DNA of 64,000 nucleotides from Bathymodiolus brooksi (Eukaryota > Mollusca > Bivalvia > Mytilida > Modiolidae): the NCBI GenBank assembly GCA_963680875.1, contig OY804588.1:79384829-79448828 (forward strand), written 5' to 3'. How positions within the stretch are numbered: position 1 is the first letter of the stretch; every line of letters starts with the position of its first letter. A program made the translations under genes and the position numbers. The notes under the pieces were generated by a model that saw nothing but the letters and a program-made list of their open reading frames with translations, had not been told where the DNA came from and ran no database searches. Positions 49,296-60,860 of this stretch are shown here, piece after piece.

Positions 49296-49436
49296 CTGTG
49301 GAATCTACAGTTACATGTGAATGTCATAACCATGTGGTTAGTGTTTAATTTGGTTAAGAACAATACTTCAGTTTAGCCAAAATAAAACCATTTAATGGTT
49401 TTCAAAATGGACATATAAATGTAATAGTAAAACAGG
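49296..49436. other. Transition into the 157-bp array
   Basis: Unrecognised sequence. The first array-like words appear at 49440. Confidence 0.4.
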
Positions 49437-51290
49437 TCTTAACAAAAATGTCGAAGTCATTCAGGCAAACTCACATGTGAAGTTTCATCAACCTGGACCA
49501 AGTACAATGTAGTTTGTCTAAATTGGACCTAAACGCAAACGTTAACACAAAAATGTCGAAATCATTCAGGCAGAAATAGTAGATCACCGTGACCTATATT
49601 TGTGTGTGGTGTCTTTATCTGTCCAAAACAAACTCACATGTGAAGTTTCATCAACCTGGACCTAAGCGCAAATGTTAACGCAAAAATGTCGAAGTCATTC
49701 AGGCAGAAATAGTAGGTCATGGTGACCTATATTTTGTGTGCGATGTTTTTAACTGTCCACGACAAACTAACATGCGAAGTTTCATCAACCTGGACCAAGT
49801 AGTTTGCCTACATTGGACCAATACACAAACGTTAACGCAAAAATGTCGAAGTCATTCAGGCAGAAATAGTAGGTCATGGTGACCTATATTTTGTGTGCGA
49901 TGTTTTTAACTGTCCACGACAAACTCACATGTGAAGTTTCATCAACCTGGACCAAGTAGTTTGTCTACATTGGACCTAAACGCAAACGTTAATGCAAAAA
50001 TGTTGAAGTCATTCAGGCAGAAATAGTAGGTCATGGTAACCTATATTTGTGTGCAGTCTTTTTAACTGTCCACAACAAACTCACATGTGAAGTTTCATCA
50101 ACCTGGACCTAAGTGCAAATGTTAATGCAAAAATGTTGAAGTCATTCAGGCAGAAATAGTAGGTCATGGTGACCCATATTTTGTGTGGTTTTTTTTAACT
50201 GTCCACGACAAACTCACATGTGAAGTTTCATCAACCTGGACCAAGTAGTTTGTCTACATTGGACCTAAACGCAAACGTTAATGCAAAAATGTTGAAGTCA
50301 TTCAGGCAGAAATAGTAGGTCATGGTGACCTATATTTGTGTGCAGTGTTTTTAACTGTCCACGACAAACTCACATGTGAAGATTCATCAACCTGGACCAA
50401 GTAGTTTGTCTACATTGGACCTAAATGCAAACGTTAATGCAAAAATGTCTAAGTCATTCAGGCAGAAATAGTAGGTCATGGTGACCTATATTTGTGTGTA
50501 GTGTTTTTAACTGTCCACAACAAACTCACATGTGAAGTTTCATCAACCTGGACCTAAGCGCAAATGTTAATACAAAAATGTCGAAGTCATTCAGGCAGAA
50601 ATAGTAGGTCATGGTGACCTATATTTTGTGTGCGATGTTTTTAACTGTCCACGACAAACTCACATGTGAAGTTTCATCAACCTGGACCAAGTAGTTTGTC
50701 TACATTGGACCTAAACGCAAACGTTAATGCAAAAATGTTGAAGTCATTCAGGCAGAAATAGTAGGTCATGGTGACCTATATTTGTGTGCAGTGTTTTTAA
50801 CTGTCCACGACAAACTCACATGTGAAGTTTCATCAACCTGGACCAAGTGGTTTGTCTACATTGGACCTAAACGCAAACTTTAATGCAAAAATGTCGAAGT
50901 CATTAAGGCAGAAATAGTAGGTCATGGTGACCTATATTTGTGTGCGATGTTTTTAACTGTCCACAACAAACTCACATGTGAAGTTTCATCAACCTGGACC
51001 AAGTGGTTTGTCTACATTGGACCTAAACGCAAACTTTAATGCAAAAATGTCGAAGTCATTAAGGCAGAAATAGTAGGTCACGGTGACCTATATTTGTGTG
51101 CGATGTTTTTAACTGTTCACGACAAACTCACATGTGAAGTTTCATCAACCTGGACCAAGTAGTTTGCCTACATTGGACCAAAACACAAACGTTAACGCAA
51201 AAATGTCGAAGTCATTCAGGCAGAAATAGTAGGTCATGGTGACCTATATTTTGTGTGCGATGTTTTTAACTGTCCACAACAAACTCACAT
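49437..51290. repeat. 157-bp tandem array with palindromic AGGTCAnnnTGACCT, left half
   Basis: About 12 units. Full units are 156-158 bp and short units of about 133 bp lack the caagtagtttgtctacattg segment. Markers are gtcattcaggcagaaatagt, ttaactgtccacgacaaact and cacatgtgaagtttcatcaa. Nine units carry a perfect AGGTCAnnnTGACCT, at 49714, 49871, 50317, 50473, 50606, 50763, 50919, 51075 and 51231. Three have one or more changes. The array is cut at cacat by the CACTA-like element and resumes at 62219. No open frame of note. Confidence 0.95.
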
Positions 51291-52651
51291 CACTAGGAAA
51301 TAGAAAATGCAAATATCCCCGGTAAAATGCAAATATTCCCGGTAAAATGCAAATAATTAAAGATTACCAGTTATATTAGCGTTTACCAGTTAAATTAGCG
51401 AATTGTCTTGTTATATTTGCGTTTTACCTTTTAAATTTGCATTGTCGTGGCATTTTAGCGTTTTTCATTTTATATTTGCGTTTTTCCTTTTAAATTTGCA
51501 TTGTCGTGGGATTTTAGCGTTTTTCCTTTTAAATTTGCATTGTCGTGGGATTTTAGCGTTTTTCCTTTTAAATTTGCATTGTCGTGGGATTTTAGCGTTT
51601 TTCCTTTTAAATTTGCATTGTCGTGGGATTTTAGCATTTTTCCTTTTAAATTTGCATTGTCGTGGGATTTTAGCGTTTTTCCTTTTAAATTTGCATTGTC
51701 GTGGGATTTTAGCGTTTTTCCTTTTATATTTGCGTTTTTCCTTTTAAATTTGCATTGTCGTGGGATTTTAGCGTTTTTCCTTTTATATTTGCGTTTTTCC
51801 TTTTAAATTTGCATTGTCGTGGGATTTTAGCGTTTTTCCTTTTATATTTGCGTTTTTCCTTTTAAATTTGCATTGTCGTGGGATTTTAGCGTTTTTCCTT
51901 TTATATTTGCATTTTTCCTTTTAAATTTGCATTGTCGTGGGATTTTAGCGTTTTTCCTTTTATATTTGCGTTTTTCCTTTTAAATTTGCATTATCGTGGG
52001 ATTTTAGCACTTTACCTTTTAAATTTGCATTTTACCAGTTAAATCGCACGGTCATCTAAATCACCCGCTGAGTAGAGAGATTACGTAATACTGTAGTCGT
52101 CACTAGCTCATTGAATATGACGATCTATAGTATTATATTATCGTGTATCTATACGTATTTATTTATTTATTTATTAATATTATTTATGTCATACTAGTCT
52201 GGCCCTTAATAAATTTAGTGTATTCAATACACAATAATCCATCAATTGTTGCGTATTTGATTTTTATGTCGTATTTTAACTTAATGCGATGTTTATTAAG
52301 AAATGTGACTTTAAATGTATTAAAATATTAGCAAAGTGTGATACACGTACAGAATACGTATACTGTTGTCACTTCACTATTACTTGTTTTTGATTATCAT
52401 GCGAGAAACACATTAATCTTGTATTACCTATGCTGGGACTATTTACTAAAAAATGAATTAAGTATATATTAAACTCTATTAAGCTATTTATGTCTTGTTT
52501 TATAGCAAAGGATTGTGTATGTACAGCGTCAAAGTTATTGTGCTTTAAAAGTTCTGATTATTGTAATGAGGCACCTTAATGAACAATAAATATTTTTGTT
52601 TATGATATAAAACAAATAATCATATCCCTATGTAAACGCCGTAAAGCGAGA
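51291..52651 (+). repeat. Left terminal inverted repeat of the CACTA-like element
   Basis: It is mirrored by 60861-62218. From the tip inwards it has three ATGCAAAT words, a subterminal array (51404-52045), then unique arm sequence ending at ccctatgtaaacgccgt (52635-52651), where the two arms stop matching. Confidence 0.92.
51404..52045. repeat. Subterminal tandem repeats, left arm
   Basis: Alternating 39-bp (tttttccttttaaatttgca, ttgtcgtgggattttagcg) and 20-bp (tttttccttttatatttgcg) modules. Nearly every 39-bp module contains ATTTGCAT. Frames at 51403 and 51501 (repeats of FPFKFALSWDFS and FLLNLHCRGI) are translations of the array. Confidence 0.9.
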
Positions 52652-55344
52652 GACCATATTTTAATTTGAAATATTTTATTCTTCAATAAATTAAGGCAAA
52701 TAATTCCTGAAATAAGAAGTGAAAGGCGGGTTTACTTATTTTTATTTTCATTCTGAAAACGACAGGTACATTCACACCGGTTCACTCAGCAGGGTACCTA
52801 ATATTGCCAGGCAGAATATACAAGTGTCATCTTACATCCGGTCGACGGGACTCTGACCGAATACATGAATACATGTGTCACAATCTTTGGCAATAATCAG
52901 AAACGCAATACACATTTTGTGACCATTTAACGGTACCCGTGACTAGAATAGGAGATGCAATACACATTTTAAAGGTTCTAATAGGTGATCAAGTATACAT
53001 TAGGAATGGGTGCATATTAAAGCACACTGGCGGAGCAAGGGGGTGTTCGACAATTTAGTAAAATTCGTGTATAAATTGGGTAAAAATTGGCAAACAAGAG
53101 CCTGGGTCCCCGTTTTCAAAACTGCTGGATCCACACCTGATGCAGCAATGATTCTGGGGCTATTTTCACCAAAAAATCTTAAGATTAACATTGATCGTAA
53201 GTTATATTGGATTGTTCATTTTTATCTTGATTTTTTTTGTGCATCATCAGATTGATATAGCAACAACCAAAATTATGAAGTAAAGCAGGGTGAACAGAGC
53301 AGGGTAGAACATTCTTCTTGCAAACCCCAAAAAGCAAAATAGACAAAAAACATTCATATGCAATTTTTCCTTATAAAAACAACAATCATATTTTTTATGA
53401 CTATTCTGAGATTAATCAGAAGGGTCCGCCAGTACGAAAGACGTTATTAAAATAAACAAAAAATGTTTTCTTTACGCAGACATATTACGCTTTGTTCAAA
53501 TCAGAAATAACCGTTATGAAAACAGATTAATCTTTTTACTGTTGGCAAGTAAGAATATTGTATTTCCATAAACAAATTATTATATTACGTAAGAGATGTA
53601 CCCTGAAGTTTTGTATAATATACTTTAAAAGTATTTATAATACGCATCGTCTGTAATTGTCAAATGAAAACTATTACAAATTATATGTTTACATAATCCT
53701 CTCAATTTTATGGCTTCCTACCCTGTAACTTTCTGTGCTTTTAGCTAAGAAGCAGAGCTTATGTGTAGCTTTATTGTAGTGCATGAACGATCGATTACAA
53801 AGTGCGATCTTATAAATAATAGCATTAAAACAATTTTACTCCGTAGCATAGGCCTATTTTTATTTTTTTACGAATTCATGGCATTGTTCCGATGTCTGTT
53901 CTTTTTTTTTCACATAATTTCGTAGTTCTTCAATTTTCGAAAAAAATCTTTTGTAAATGTGTCTCATTAAAGACGGATCGTTTTCTCCGATTCGTTTGTT
54001 TTGCCATAAGTATATAGAAACAAAACGTAAATCTGCAAAAAGTGATTGTGTAATAAATTCATAAAAGATGTTAAAGTTTGCTTTTAGACGCAAGTACCAA
54101 AAACAGTGAACCTACCTACTGAACCGTACATTTTGTAATGCTAAAAATTTACTTCATTTATAAAGTAGCTGGAAAAAAAACCAGAAGGGCTATATAAAAT
54201 TGAACTTACTATGTCGTCTGCCTCTCAGGCAACGGCTCTTTCTATCATGTAACTGTCATGGGGTCACTGATCGTACTTGTAAACAAAAGAGCTGACTGAA
54301 ATATGCCTGTTTCTTATATAAAATACATGTCACTTTGCAGTGCATTGTGGTTTCAGTACTAAGAAAAACATCAAAAGTAAACACAATTTTGAAAGTGGTC
54401 ATTTTCAAACATTCTGTTATTTTATTTAGATGTAATATGATTTGGTAGATGGCCAGAACCATGAAATTTTAAAACCAGCCATTTCCGGATTTTATATTCG
54501 TTTCCATCCCGTATATCGGCCCTGTTTTTACTTCATACGAAAACAGATGACACCATTTTACTGACAGCAAAAGTTGCCAGATAATCGAGAGTATATTAAA
54601 ATACAAGAATGGCTTTAAAAACAATCTTATGTACAAAGAAATATTTAACTAGGCATTCTTTGAAAATTCCAATCGTCATATGAATGAAGGGTTAACACTG
54701 TTAATCGCTATATCTGAAAATCGATAATAGCACGAAAACCGATAACACGATGCTAATAATCAAATATTCTTCTACATATTTTTGGACAGGAAGAGCTCAG
54801 ATCACATACTCCATTCATTATTGTATTTTTATCCAATAAAATATTTAAAAAAGTTGTACTTCAAATTTCTATTTCATTAGTTAACGATATTTTTTTATTT
54901 TTTTTTGATAGCGTCACATGTTTTGTTGGTTATGCGTGTTGTTTGTTGACATCCTAGTTTTAGTAATATTTTGATCTCGGGGTGAAATTTAAATGTATAA
55001 CAAGCTTGCTTGCTGTATTTATCCTTTCTTAAGAAAAGAATATCATTATTCCTACAATGTAGCGTCAATTTATGTGTTTTCATCCGTATTTTTACATCCG
55101 ACATTTTTTTTTTATTGACATGTACAAAGTTACATAATATAGTCTCTGATCCATTCATACACTTTGCTAATAAGTAATATTTTCTTTACAATAGTTTATT
55201 TTTGTTAATAAAATAAACGAATTATTGAATAACGATTTATATAAATGAAACGATTAAAATTGATTGCTAAAAAAAAGTGTTATTATTACCCGGATATGTT
55301 TGGATAAGAGAATAGCATTCGGGTCATCGAGGGGTCATGTAGTC
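52652..55344. other. Interior of the CACTA-like element, left part
   Basis: AT-rich sequence with no recognisable transposase. Short minus-strand frames at 53860-54093 (77 residues, lysine-rich end), 54256-54462 and 54895-55158 (87 residues, MNGSETILCNFVHVNKKKMS start) could be decayed exons, but none shows a motif I recognise. Confidence 0.4.
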
Positions 55345-55356
55345 TCGTGGTTATAA

Positions 55357-55821
55357 ATGCGAAAACTTTTCTCAAATTTTGAACAACTACCTGTCAACCT
55401 CTCCTGTAAACTCTTTGACACGCTGATCCGTCCCATTATAAGTTATAATTGTGAAATATGGTATATGGACGAATACCTCCCCTTATATAGAGCCATGCTT
55501 CGAGCAATCAGAAATAACACTTTTTGTGATACTTTAGCCCTACAGGAAAAATCATCATATGAAAAAATACATACAAAATATTGTAAAACAGTTTTAGGCC
55601 TTAAAAAAACTGCATGTAACATTTCGACATTATCAGAGTTGGGGCAACTCCCTATTGCTTCCTTTATTAAAACTCAAGTTATGATGTATTTTGTAAGAAT
55701 AAATACTAATAATATAAACCCATTAATTAAAGAATCCCTTAATGTTAATAAATCTTTACATCGATTTTCAAGCCGTCTTCCAATTTATTTGTACTTAAAA
55801 AATAAATTTATAACTGACTAA
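55357..55821 (+). pseudogene. C-terminal fragment of a non-LTR retrotransposon reverse transcriptase polyprotein
   Basis: A 154-residue frame with the pattern seen after the RT domain in many animal LINE ORF2 proteins: LFDTLIRPIISYNCEIWYMD, then EKIHTKYCKTVLGLKKTACN and STLSELGQLPI. It lacks the endonuclease and catalytic RT portions, so it is 5'-truncated as usual for LINE copies. The first Met is internal to the parent protein. The stop is followed by an AT-rich stretch and, about 1.15 kb on, a LINE-like 3' end at 56994. Clade not determined. Confidence 0.8.
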
Positions 55822-56994
55822 AGCTAAATAAATGAAATGTGACTTAATGTGTTAATTATATAAATCCTTGCCTTCTATAAATTTTGATTTCTTATCTAAT
55901 TCTTATTCTTATTATGTAACAATATGGTCAGGTTGTTATTTTCATTGAATGACATCTCAAAATAGATGGCTTCACAGTAGGAGCTCTTCCTGTATATTGG
56001 TTACATCCTGTATATTACAACTGACAGCCAATGCAGGACAAACAATTTTAATCAGCCATCATTATCATAAAATACTTTATTTTGATGATGACACCTAATT
56101 CCCATCACCTAATCCAAATTAGTATAGTAGAGGAGTACCGTATTTTTCGGACAATAAATTTTGTTTACAGTATACCTTTATTTTGCTGTAGGTTTATTTC
56201 TGAATAAGAACACTCGTATCATCGATGTTCTTGGTGTTATTTTTTTTTAAATAAAGCAATAAAATTTATGTATACTAACAAGGGGTGCAATTCTGGGGAA
56301 AACATATTCAACATCTGAAAAAAAATCTATATTCAATGATTGAAGTGTTAGCGAAAATCAGTTCAATATTGTATTTAATAATAAAATATATACTATAAAA
56401 AATGTATCTTGTTGAAAAAAATCACAGGGTGGATCGATTTACAATATAAAATTATTATCACAAAATATCTAAATATAGCTATAGCTTTTCTATCAAACAC
56501 GAGCATGCGCACGTGGTTGTAGTAAAAAAATGGCGGTTGCAATTATATTAAATAAACTGGAAAATAATTTATATCGATTTCGTTACTTAATCGATATTTT
56601 ATTGCAATAATTCATATGAGGCTATGGGTGTTTAAACGTCACTTTTCAACAATATTTCAGTTATTTATTGACCTTTGAGCTACCTTTCCTGGCACGAATA
56701 TGGAGCAAGGTAGAAATACACTAGTGTATTTACGTACAAAATAAAGACAAAAATATCTCATATTTATATAAGTAAGAAAATTTAACAGAACATTTGCATG
56801 AATGTTTGTCGGAAAAGGTTGATAGTTTCAGTAAATTTCAACACACAATTGATCAGTCATATTTACGTTACCCCCTTTTGCATACATCATCAAAATCATT
56901 GTAAGTGTAAAATGTAAATGTCTGTAATTCTGTGCTCTCACGGGCTTCTTGATTGATTTAATAAACTATGTTATGTTATGTTATGTTATGTTAT
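55822..56994 (+). mobile_element. LINE 3' region ending in a TTATG microsatellite
   Basis: Sequence after the RT fragment. It ends in tgtaattctgtgctctcacg, ggcttcttgattgatttaat and an (ATGTT)n run at 56967-56994, a typical LINE 3' tail. A SINE-tail-like piece (cttttcaacaatatttcagt) lies near 56643, so other insertions are nested inside. Confidence 0.55.
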
Positions 56995-57405
56995 ACATGA
57001 ACATGCGAAGATATATGTTTACACCTAATCATTTTTCAAATTTTTGTTTCAACTTTATTCGTAAAGTCTAATGCTAATTCCGTCTAGTATGAGATATATA
57101 CAAAAAAATATACATGTAAATATTTACGTTGCCGTAAATTTGATGATTGGTGGTCCCGATATTTCAGGTACAGGTTGAATGCGTGTCAGTGATTTGTAAT
57201 CACATGAAATTAATTTCAGTAATTTCAAATGCATAAGTTAAATGGGATTGACTGAACAAAGTAAACTGTACGACTTTTACGTTTGCACCGGTGGGCATCA
57301 TTTGTAATTTATTTTAAAAGTCGGTACATGAGTACAACAATAACATAAGCTCTAATGTGCTTTTAAGTCCGACATTAAAAAATATATACATAATATCTTT
57401 TTTTC
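56995..57405. other. CACTA-like interior, unrecognised
   Basis: AT-rich. I see nothing in it. Confidence 0.4.
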
Positions 57406-57475
57406 CCCCTTGTTAATTGTATATGCCCTCCTGGGGCCCTTATTTTGTTAATAAACTTATATTTATTCTATTTCT
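57406..57475 (+). mobile_element. Second LINE-like 3' end
   Basis: ttaattgtatatgccctcct, ggggcccttattttgttaat and aaacttatat have the composition of a second LINE 3' UTR. No coding part is attached. Confidence 0.45.
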
Positions 57476-57769
57476 ATATCTGTACAATAAGCACTGCCTA
57501 TTTGTCAGTCAATTATACATCAAAGAGACCGATAAGGAGCAATTAACACATGATTGACAAGGTGAGAGAGTTGTAAAATAAATCGATTATGGATGTACAA
57601 AACAGAAAATACTTTTTTTGTTTTGGTAACGGAGAAAGATAATTTCATTGCATACATATAAACAAGTTTTATTCTAAAAAAAAAAATGAAGAAAACAAAT
57701 AAAAGTAAATAATAATAATAAACAAAGATCGTTTCTGTTTGACTGAAACAAAACTATTGTTATGTGGTT

Positions 57770-57925
57770 ACTTTCCTCGCTTGCCGCGCTAATAACGTGT
57801 TGTCCGCGAATGTCCTGATGGACAATTTGACTGCCGCGTTCGGCCGCGGACTTCCCGATGCTAATTAGTCAATTTCCACACCGCGATTGTCCGCGAAACC
57901 GCGCGGATTTGTCATAATCCATGCT
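57770..57925. other. CpG-rich island in AT-rich transposon interior
   Basis: About 150 bp with many CG dinucleotides (gccgcgctaataacgtgttg, gttcggccgcggacttcccg, gattgtccgcgaaaccgcgc). It has the word tccgcga repeated and partly inverted (ttcgcggac-like). Its composition differs sharply from both sides, suggesting separate origin. Confidence 0.6.
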
Positions 57926-57984
57926 GGCTGTAGTGAGGACTGACATTTTTTTTCACTAGGACCACCAAACCCATATGCAATTTC

Positions 57985-58190
57985 GCGAACTCTGTAGTAT
58001 TAATGTTTAATATAAATATTAATTATTATGTTTTCATATTTGATGTGTGTTTATATTGGTGTAAAATTAATAATAAATATTCAGTATTATATTTTCATAT
58101 TTCATGTGTAATTTTATAGTTTTAGAGTTTAATAATACATATTCATTAATTTGTTTTCGTATTTTATGTAATTCCATTTATGTAGAAAAA
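57985..58190. repeat. Degenerate AT-rich tandem, about three units
   Basis: atgttttcatatttgatgtg, atattttcatatttcatgtg and ttgttttcgtattttatgta recur with related AT-rich spacers. Confidence 0.5.
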
Positions 58191-58309
58191 GCAAAAAAGA
58201 GAATCAAATTTACCTTTATTAACATGTGATTACCCTGATAATTCACCCTTAATGGGACCCCTTAATTCCTCTTAATTAAGAAGGACACCATTCTTTGATA
58301 TTTTATTAT

Positions 58310-58414
58310 AGTTAAAGTATATTAAGTGAAATTTTAATGGTTAAGAAGGCGGAGCGAGCGAAGCGATGCGACCCCCTTCTCAACCAATAAAATTTCACTT
58401 AATATACTCTAACT
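58310..58414. repeat. Foldback palindrome with a GC-rich centre
   Basis: The arms agttaaagtatattaagtga... and ...tcacttaatatactctaact are inverted copies of about 40 bp around cggagcgagcgaagcgatgc. A third copy of the arm, in the right-arm orientation, is at 59868-59920. Confidence 0.8.
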
Positions 58415-58500
58415 TTCACGTGCATTGCTTGACCACTTCAATACATACATACATATATAAATAAAACTGAAGTCATATCAAAATCTTTTAACTATTAAAC

Positions 58501-58617
58501 ATGTCCAAGAGAAAGCCAAACTGGACCGATTGAGAGAAGATGATACTAATGGAGGAATACGAGAAAAGAAAGGACGTTTTAAGAGCAAAATTTTCGTCAA
58601 CAATTATATTTCTTTAA
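58501..58617 (+). pseudogene. Myb/SANT-like DNA-binding protein fragment of a Harbinger-type element
   Basis: The frame begins MSKRKPNWTD, has an in-frame TGA at 58531, then EKMILMEEYEKRKDVLRAKF and ends at TAA 58615-58617. The WTD...E...L..EY..RKDVL pattern resembles the N-terminus of Myb/SANT-like proteins that accompany HARBI1-type transposases. Harbinger elements often carry this gene convergent to the nuclease gene, which is the arrangement here with the minus-strand fragment at 58614-59003. It is disabled. Confidence 0.6.
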
Positions 58618-59003
58618 AATTTAGGTACATGTATGTTTAACAGGGACACAATCATAATGTTCCTCAACTTCCCACTTTTGAGTTTGGATGCACCTCCCTC
58701 ATCTATTTGGAGGATTTTACGTTCAACAGTTATATACGAAACTAATTTTAATGACTGTATGGAAATATCATGTAAATAAAACATAAAAAAAAAATAGGCT
58801 CGATTCCTAAATGTACTGCTTTCTAAGTCATCCTGTAACATATCACATATCATCATAATAGACTGTCGGTCAAATCTGTATTTGTCTATTAACTCGAAGT
58901 CATCGTAGATATCAAGAGGTTTTGTACGATCTCTGAATACTCGCTCTCTACGTAAAGCTCTTCTCTCAGCATGAAACAACCGAAAACGTCCGACATGGAA
59001 CAT
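58614..59003 (-). pseudogene. HARBI1-like (PIF/Harbinger) transposase N-terminal fragment
   Basis: Residues 1-70 (MFHVGRFRLFHAERRALRRE, then VFRDRTKPLDIYDDFELIDK, then YRFDRQSIMMICDMLQDDLE) match the N-terminal pattern of HARBI1-like transposases: FRDR(T)xPLDxYDDxEL, YRF(S/D)RxxI, LxDDLExxTxRN. After about residue 72 the resemblance stops and the frame runs through AT-rich sequence, so the catalytic DDE region is missing. Intact family members are about 350 residues. This is a truncated relic nested inside the CACTA-like element. Confidence 0.78.
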
Positions 59004-59280
59004 GTTTGTATTGGTAATAATGCAATACTAATATGCTTTAATTATACCTATTTCATATACCCGCAAAGCACGTGCCATCAAATGGTACAGTTGTAAAAAT
59101 ATTTACTCATCCGGAAAATGACCTTGATGGTGAATTTTATGTACATGTAAGATATGATATGGATTTGATGATAAACTCGAATGCCTATGAAATATTGCTA
59201 ATATGGTTTGTTGTTATCTTTTTATTCATACAATATCACTTTCATAACTCACAATCAATATAAAATAGCAATTCAAGAAA
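59004..59280. other. CACTA-like interior next to the Harbinger relic
   Basis: AT-rich. The plus frame of 63 residues at 59072 (MPSNGTVVKIFTHPENDLDG start) is unrecognised. Confidence 0.35.
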
Positions 59281-59526
59281 ACTTAAGGAACCTACCCATC
59301 TACCTTAAAGCTAAGGGAAATCTTAAGTGTTTTCTTAGTTTAATGACGTTTATGAATACCACTTAAGTATGATGGGCGGAGTTTCCTTAACTTAAGGTTA
59401 TTCTTAGGAAATACTTAAAATAAAAAGTTTTATGAATACCACTCAAGTAAAATGGGCGGAGTTTCCTTAACTTAAGTGTTTCCTTAGGAAAATCTTAACT
59501 TAAGTGGCTTTATGAATACGGGCCCA
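59281..59526. mobile_element. Repeat with CTTAAG-rich units and a terminal-looking end
   Basis: Two units share tttatgaataccacttaagt / tttatgaataccactcaagt, then atgggcggagtttccttaac. The block ends ggctttatgaatacgggccc (59507-59526). This is a terminus-like sequence that may be the Harbinger element's right end, although I found no matching left end. Confidence 0.45.
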
Positions 59527-59862
59527 GCTGCATTAAAAATGAAACGCATGTGCGCGAAGCCGAAGGAATTTTTAAAATTGAAGTGCCCGACAACGTAATT
59601 TTGGTATCAAATAATCATAAATCTCTATAAATCAATATAGAGAGAAAGAAATAGTAGATTTATGATTATTTGATACCAAAATTATGTTGAGAAGTGTATG
59701 GAAAAAAAAATGAAAAAAAAAAAGGGGGGGGGGGGGGTAATGTAGGTCATGACCCCATGTACCTGTGCTTTTACGATCACAATTTTCCTTACGTTGTCAG
59801 GCACTTCAATTAAAAAAAATTCTTCGGCTTCGTGCACACGCATTTCATTTTTAATGCAGCTG
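59525..59862. repeat. Nested foldback: two concentric inverted repeats
   Basis: The outer arms 59525-59598 and 59789-59862 are inverted copies of about 74 bp (cagctgcattaaaaatgaaa ... gacaacgtaa). The inner arms 59597-59624 and 59656-59685 pair aattttggtatcaaataatc with gattatttgataccaaaatt. A G tract is at 59726-59738. Probably a foldback MITE. Confidence 0.85.
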
Positions 59863-60860
59863 TTGCAGCTCGCTCCGCCCCTTCTTAACCATTAAAATTT
59901 CACTTAATATACTCTAACTATAACTTGGCCTTGAGGGATACACGAAATCATAAAATTTTATTACTTTGGTATAAATTCATTACTTACAGCTCACTCCAAT
60001 ACAATATACACTTTAGCAGTAAACACAACAGGTGGTACACCTGAGGAAAAGGCCTCTAGGCATGTAACTCTTGTGGGGACAACAAATGTGTTCTCTCTCT
60101 GAATGATAGAAAATTCAATTGTTTTACACTATTTCAACACATATTTTAATACAAGGCCTATAAAACAGATGTTTACAGAAGTGATTTTCTTAACTTAACG
60201 TAAAATATTCATATGAATAATTTCTTAGCTCTGAACTTTGCTTTCAGATGCATACAAATCTATGTTTAACACTGTATTAGCGATTATTTATCGAAAACAA
60301 GCCCGTAATAAATTACAGAGTTATCGAAGCGAATCATGATTAAGTTGGATATAATGTCGCACAATAGGCTACCCGATTTGTAAGGCTTGAAGTAATTTAC
60401 CATATAACAATATGTTCGTAATGATGAACGGTAAGGCCATTAAAATGCATCAATCGCCTGTAAAATAAATAAACATAAATTATAATGTTGAATCTCCGTG
60501 AAAATATTAAACGTTTACATTTAAATCAACATCAAATTGAAATAAATATGAGTGCATAGTTCTAGATCCTGAAAAACAAAATCAAAAAATCAAATATACA
60601 TAACTACTGTAAAATACACAACGATTGATGGATTATTGTGTATTGAATAGCTAAAGTTATTATCATCCAGAATGGTACAAATAAATAAACAATAATATAA
60701 TACTATTATAGATTGTTCTTATATTTATCAGGGAATTATATAAACATTTGAAGAAAAAAAATCCTGTATTTATTGTTCAATCTAATTAACTGACAAAATA
60801 GTGTTTACATGTAAATTGCATATTTCTGTTGGATCGGACAAGGGCGCGTACGTTATGTAA
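59863..60860. other. Interior of the CACTA-like element, right part
   Basis: 59868-59920 is the third copy of the 58310 palindrome arm. The rest is AT-rich with nothing recognised, up to the inner end of the right TIR at 60861. Confidence 0.5.

Noticed and set aside
51403..51806. Repeat protein frames (FPFKFALSWDFS, FLLNLHCRGI), also at 61463-62111
   Set aside because: They are translations of the subterminal repeats of the CACTA-like element.
52990..53260. Overlapping plus and minus frames at 53000-53255
   Set aside because: No family resemblance. Mirrored short frames on both strands are expected by chance.
52652..55158. CACTA transposase exons among minus-strand frames at 53860, 54256 and 54895
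   Set aside because: No recognisable motif or supported splice structure. They are left as undefined interior sequence.
58310..59920. An intact Harbinger transposon with the 50-bp arms as its TIRs
   Set aside because: No TTA/TAA target duplication matches on both sides, and both genes are truncated or interrupted.
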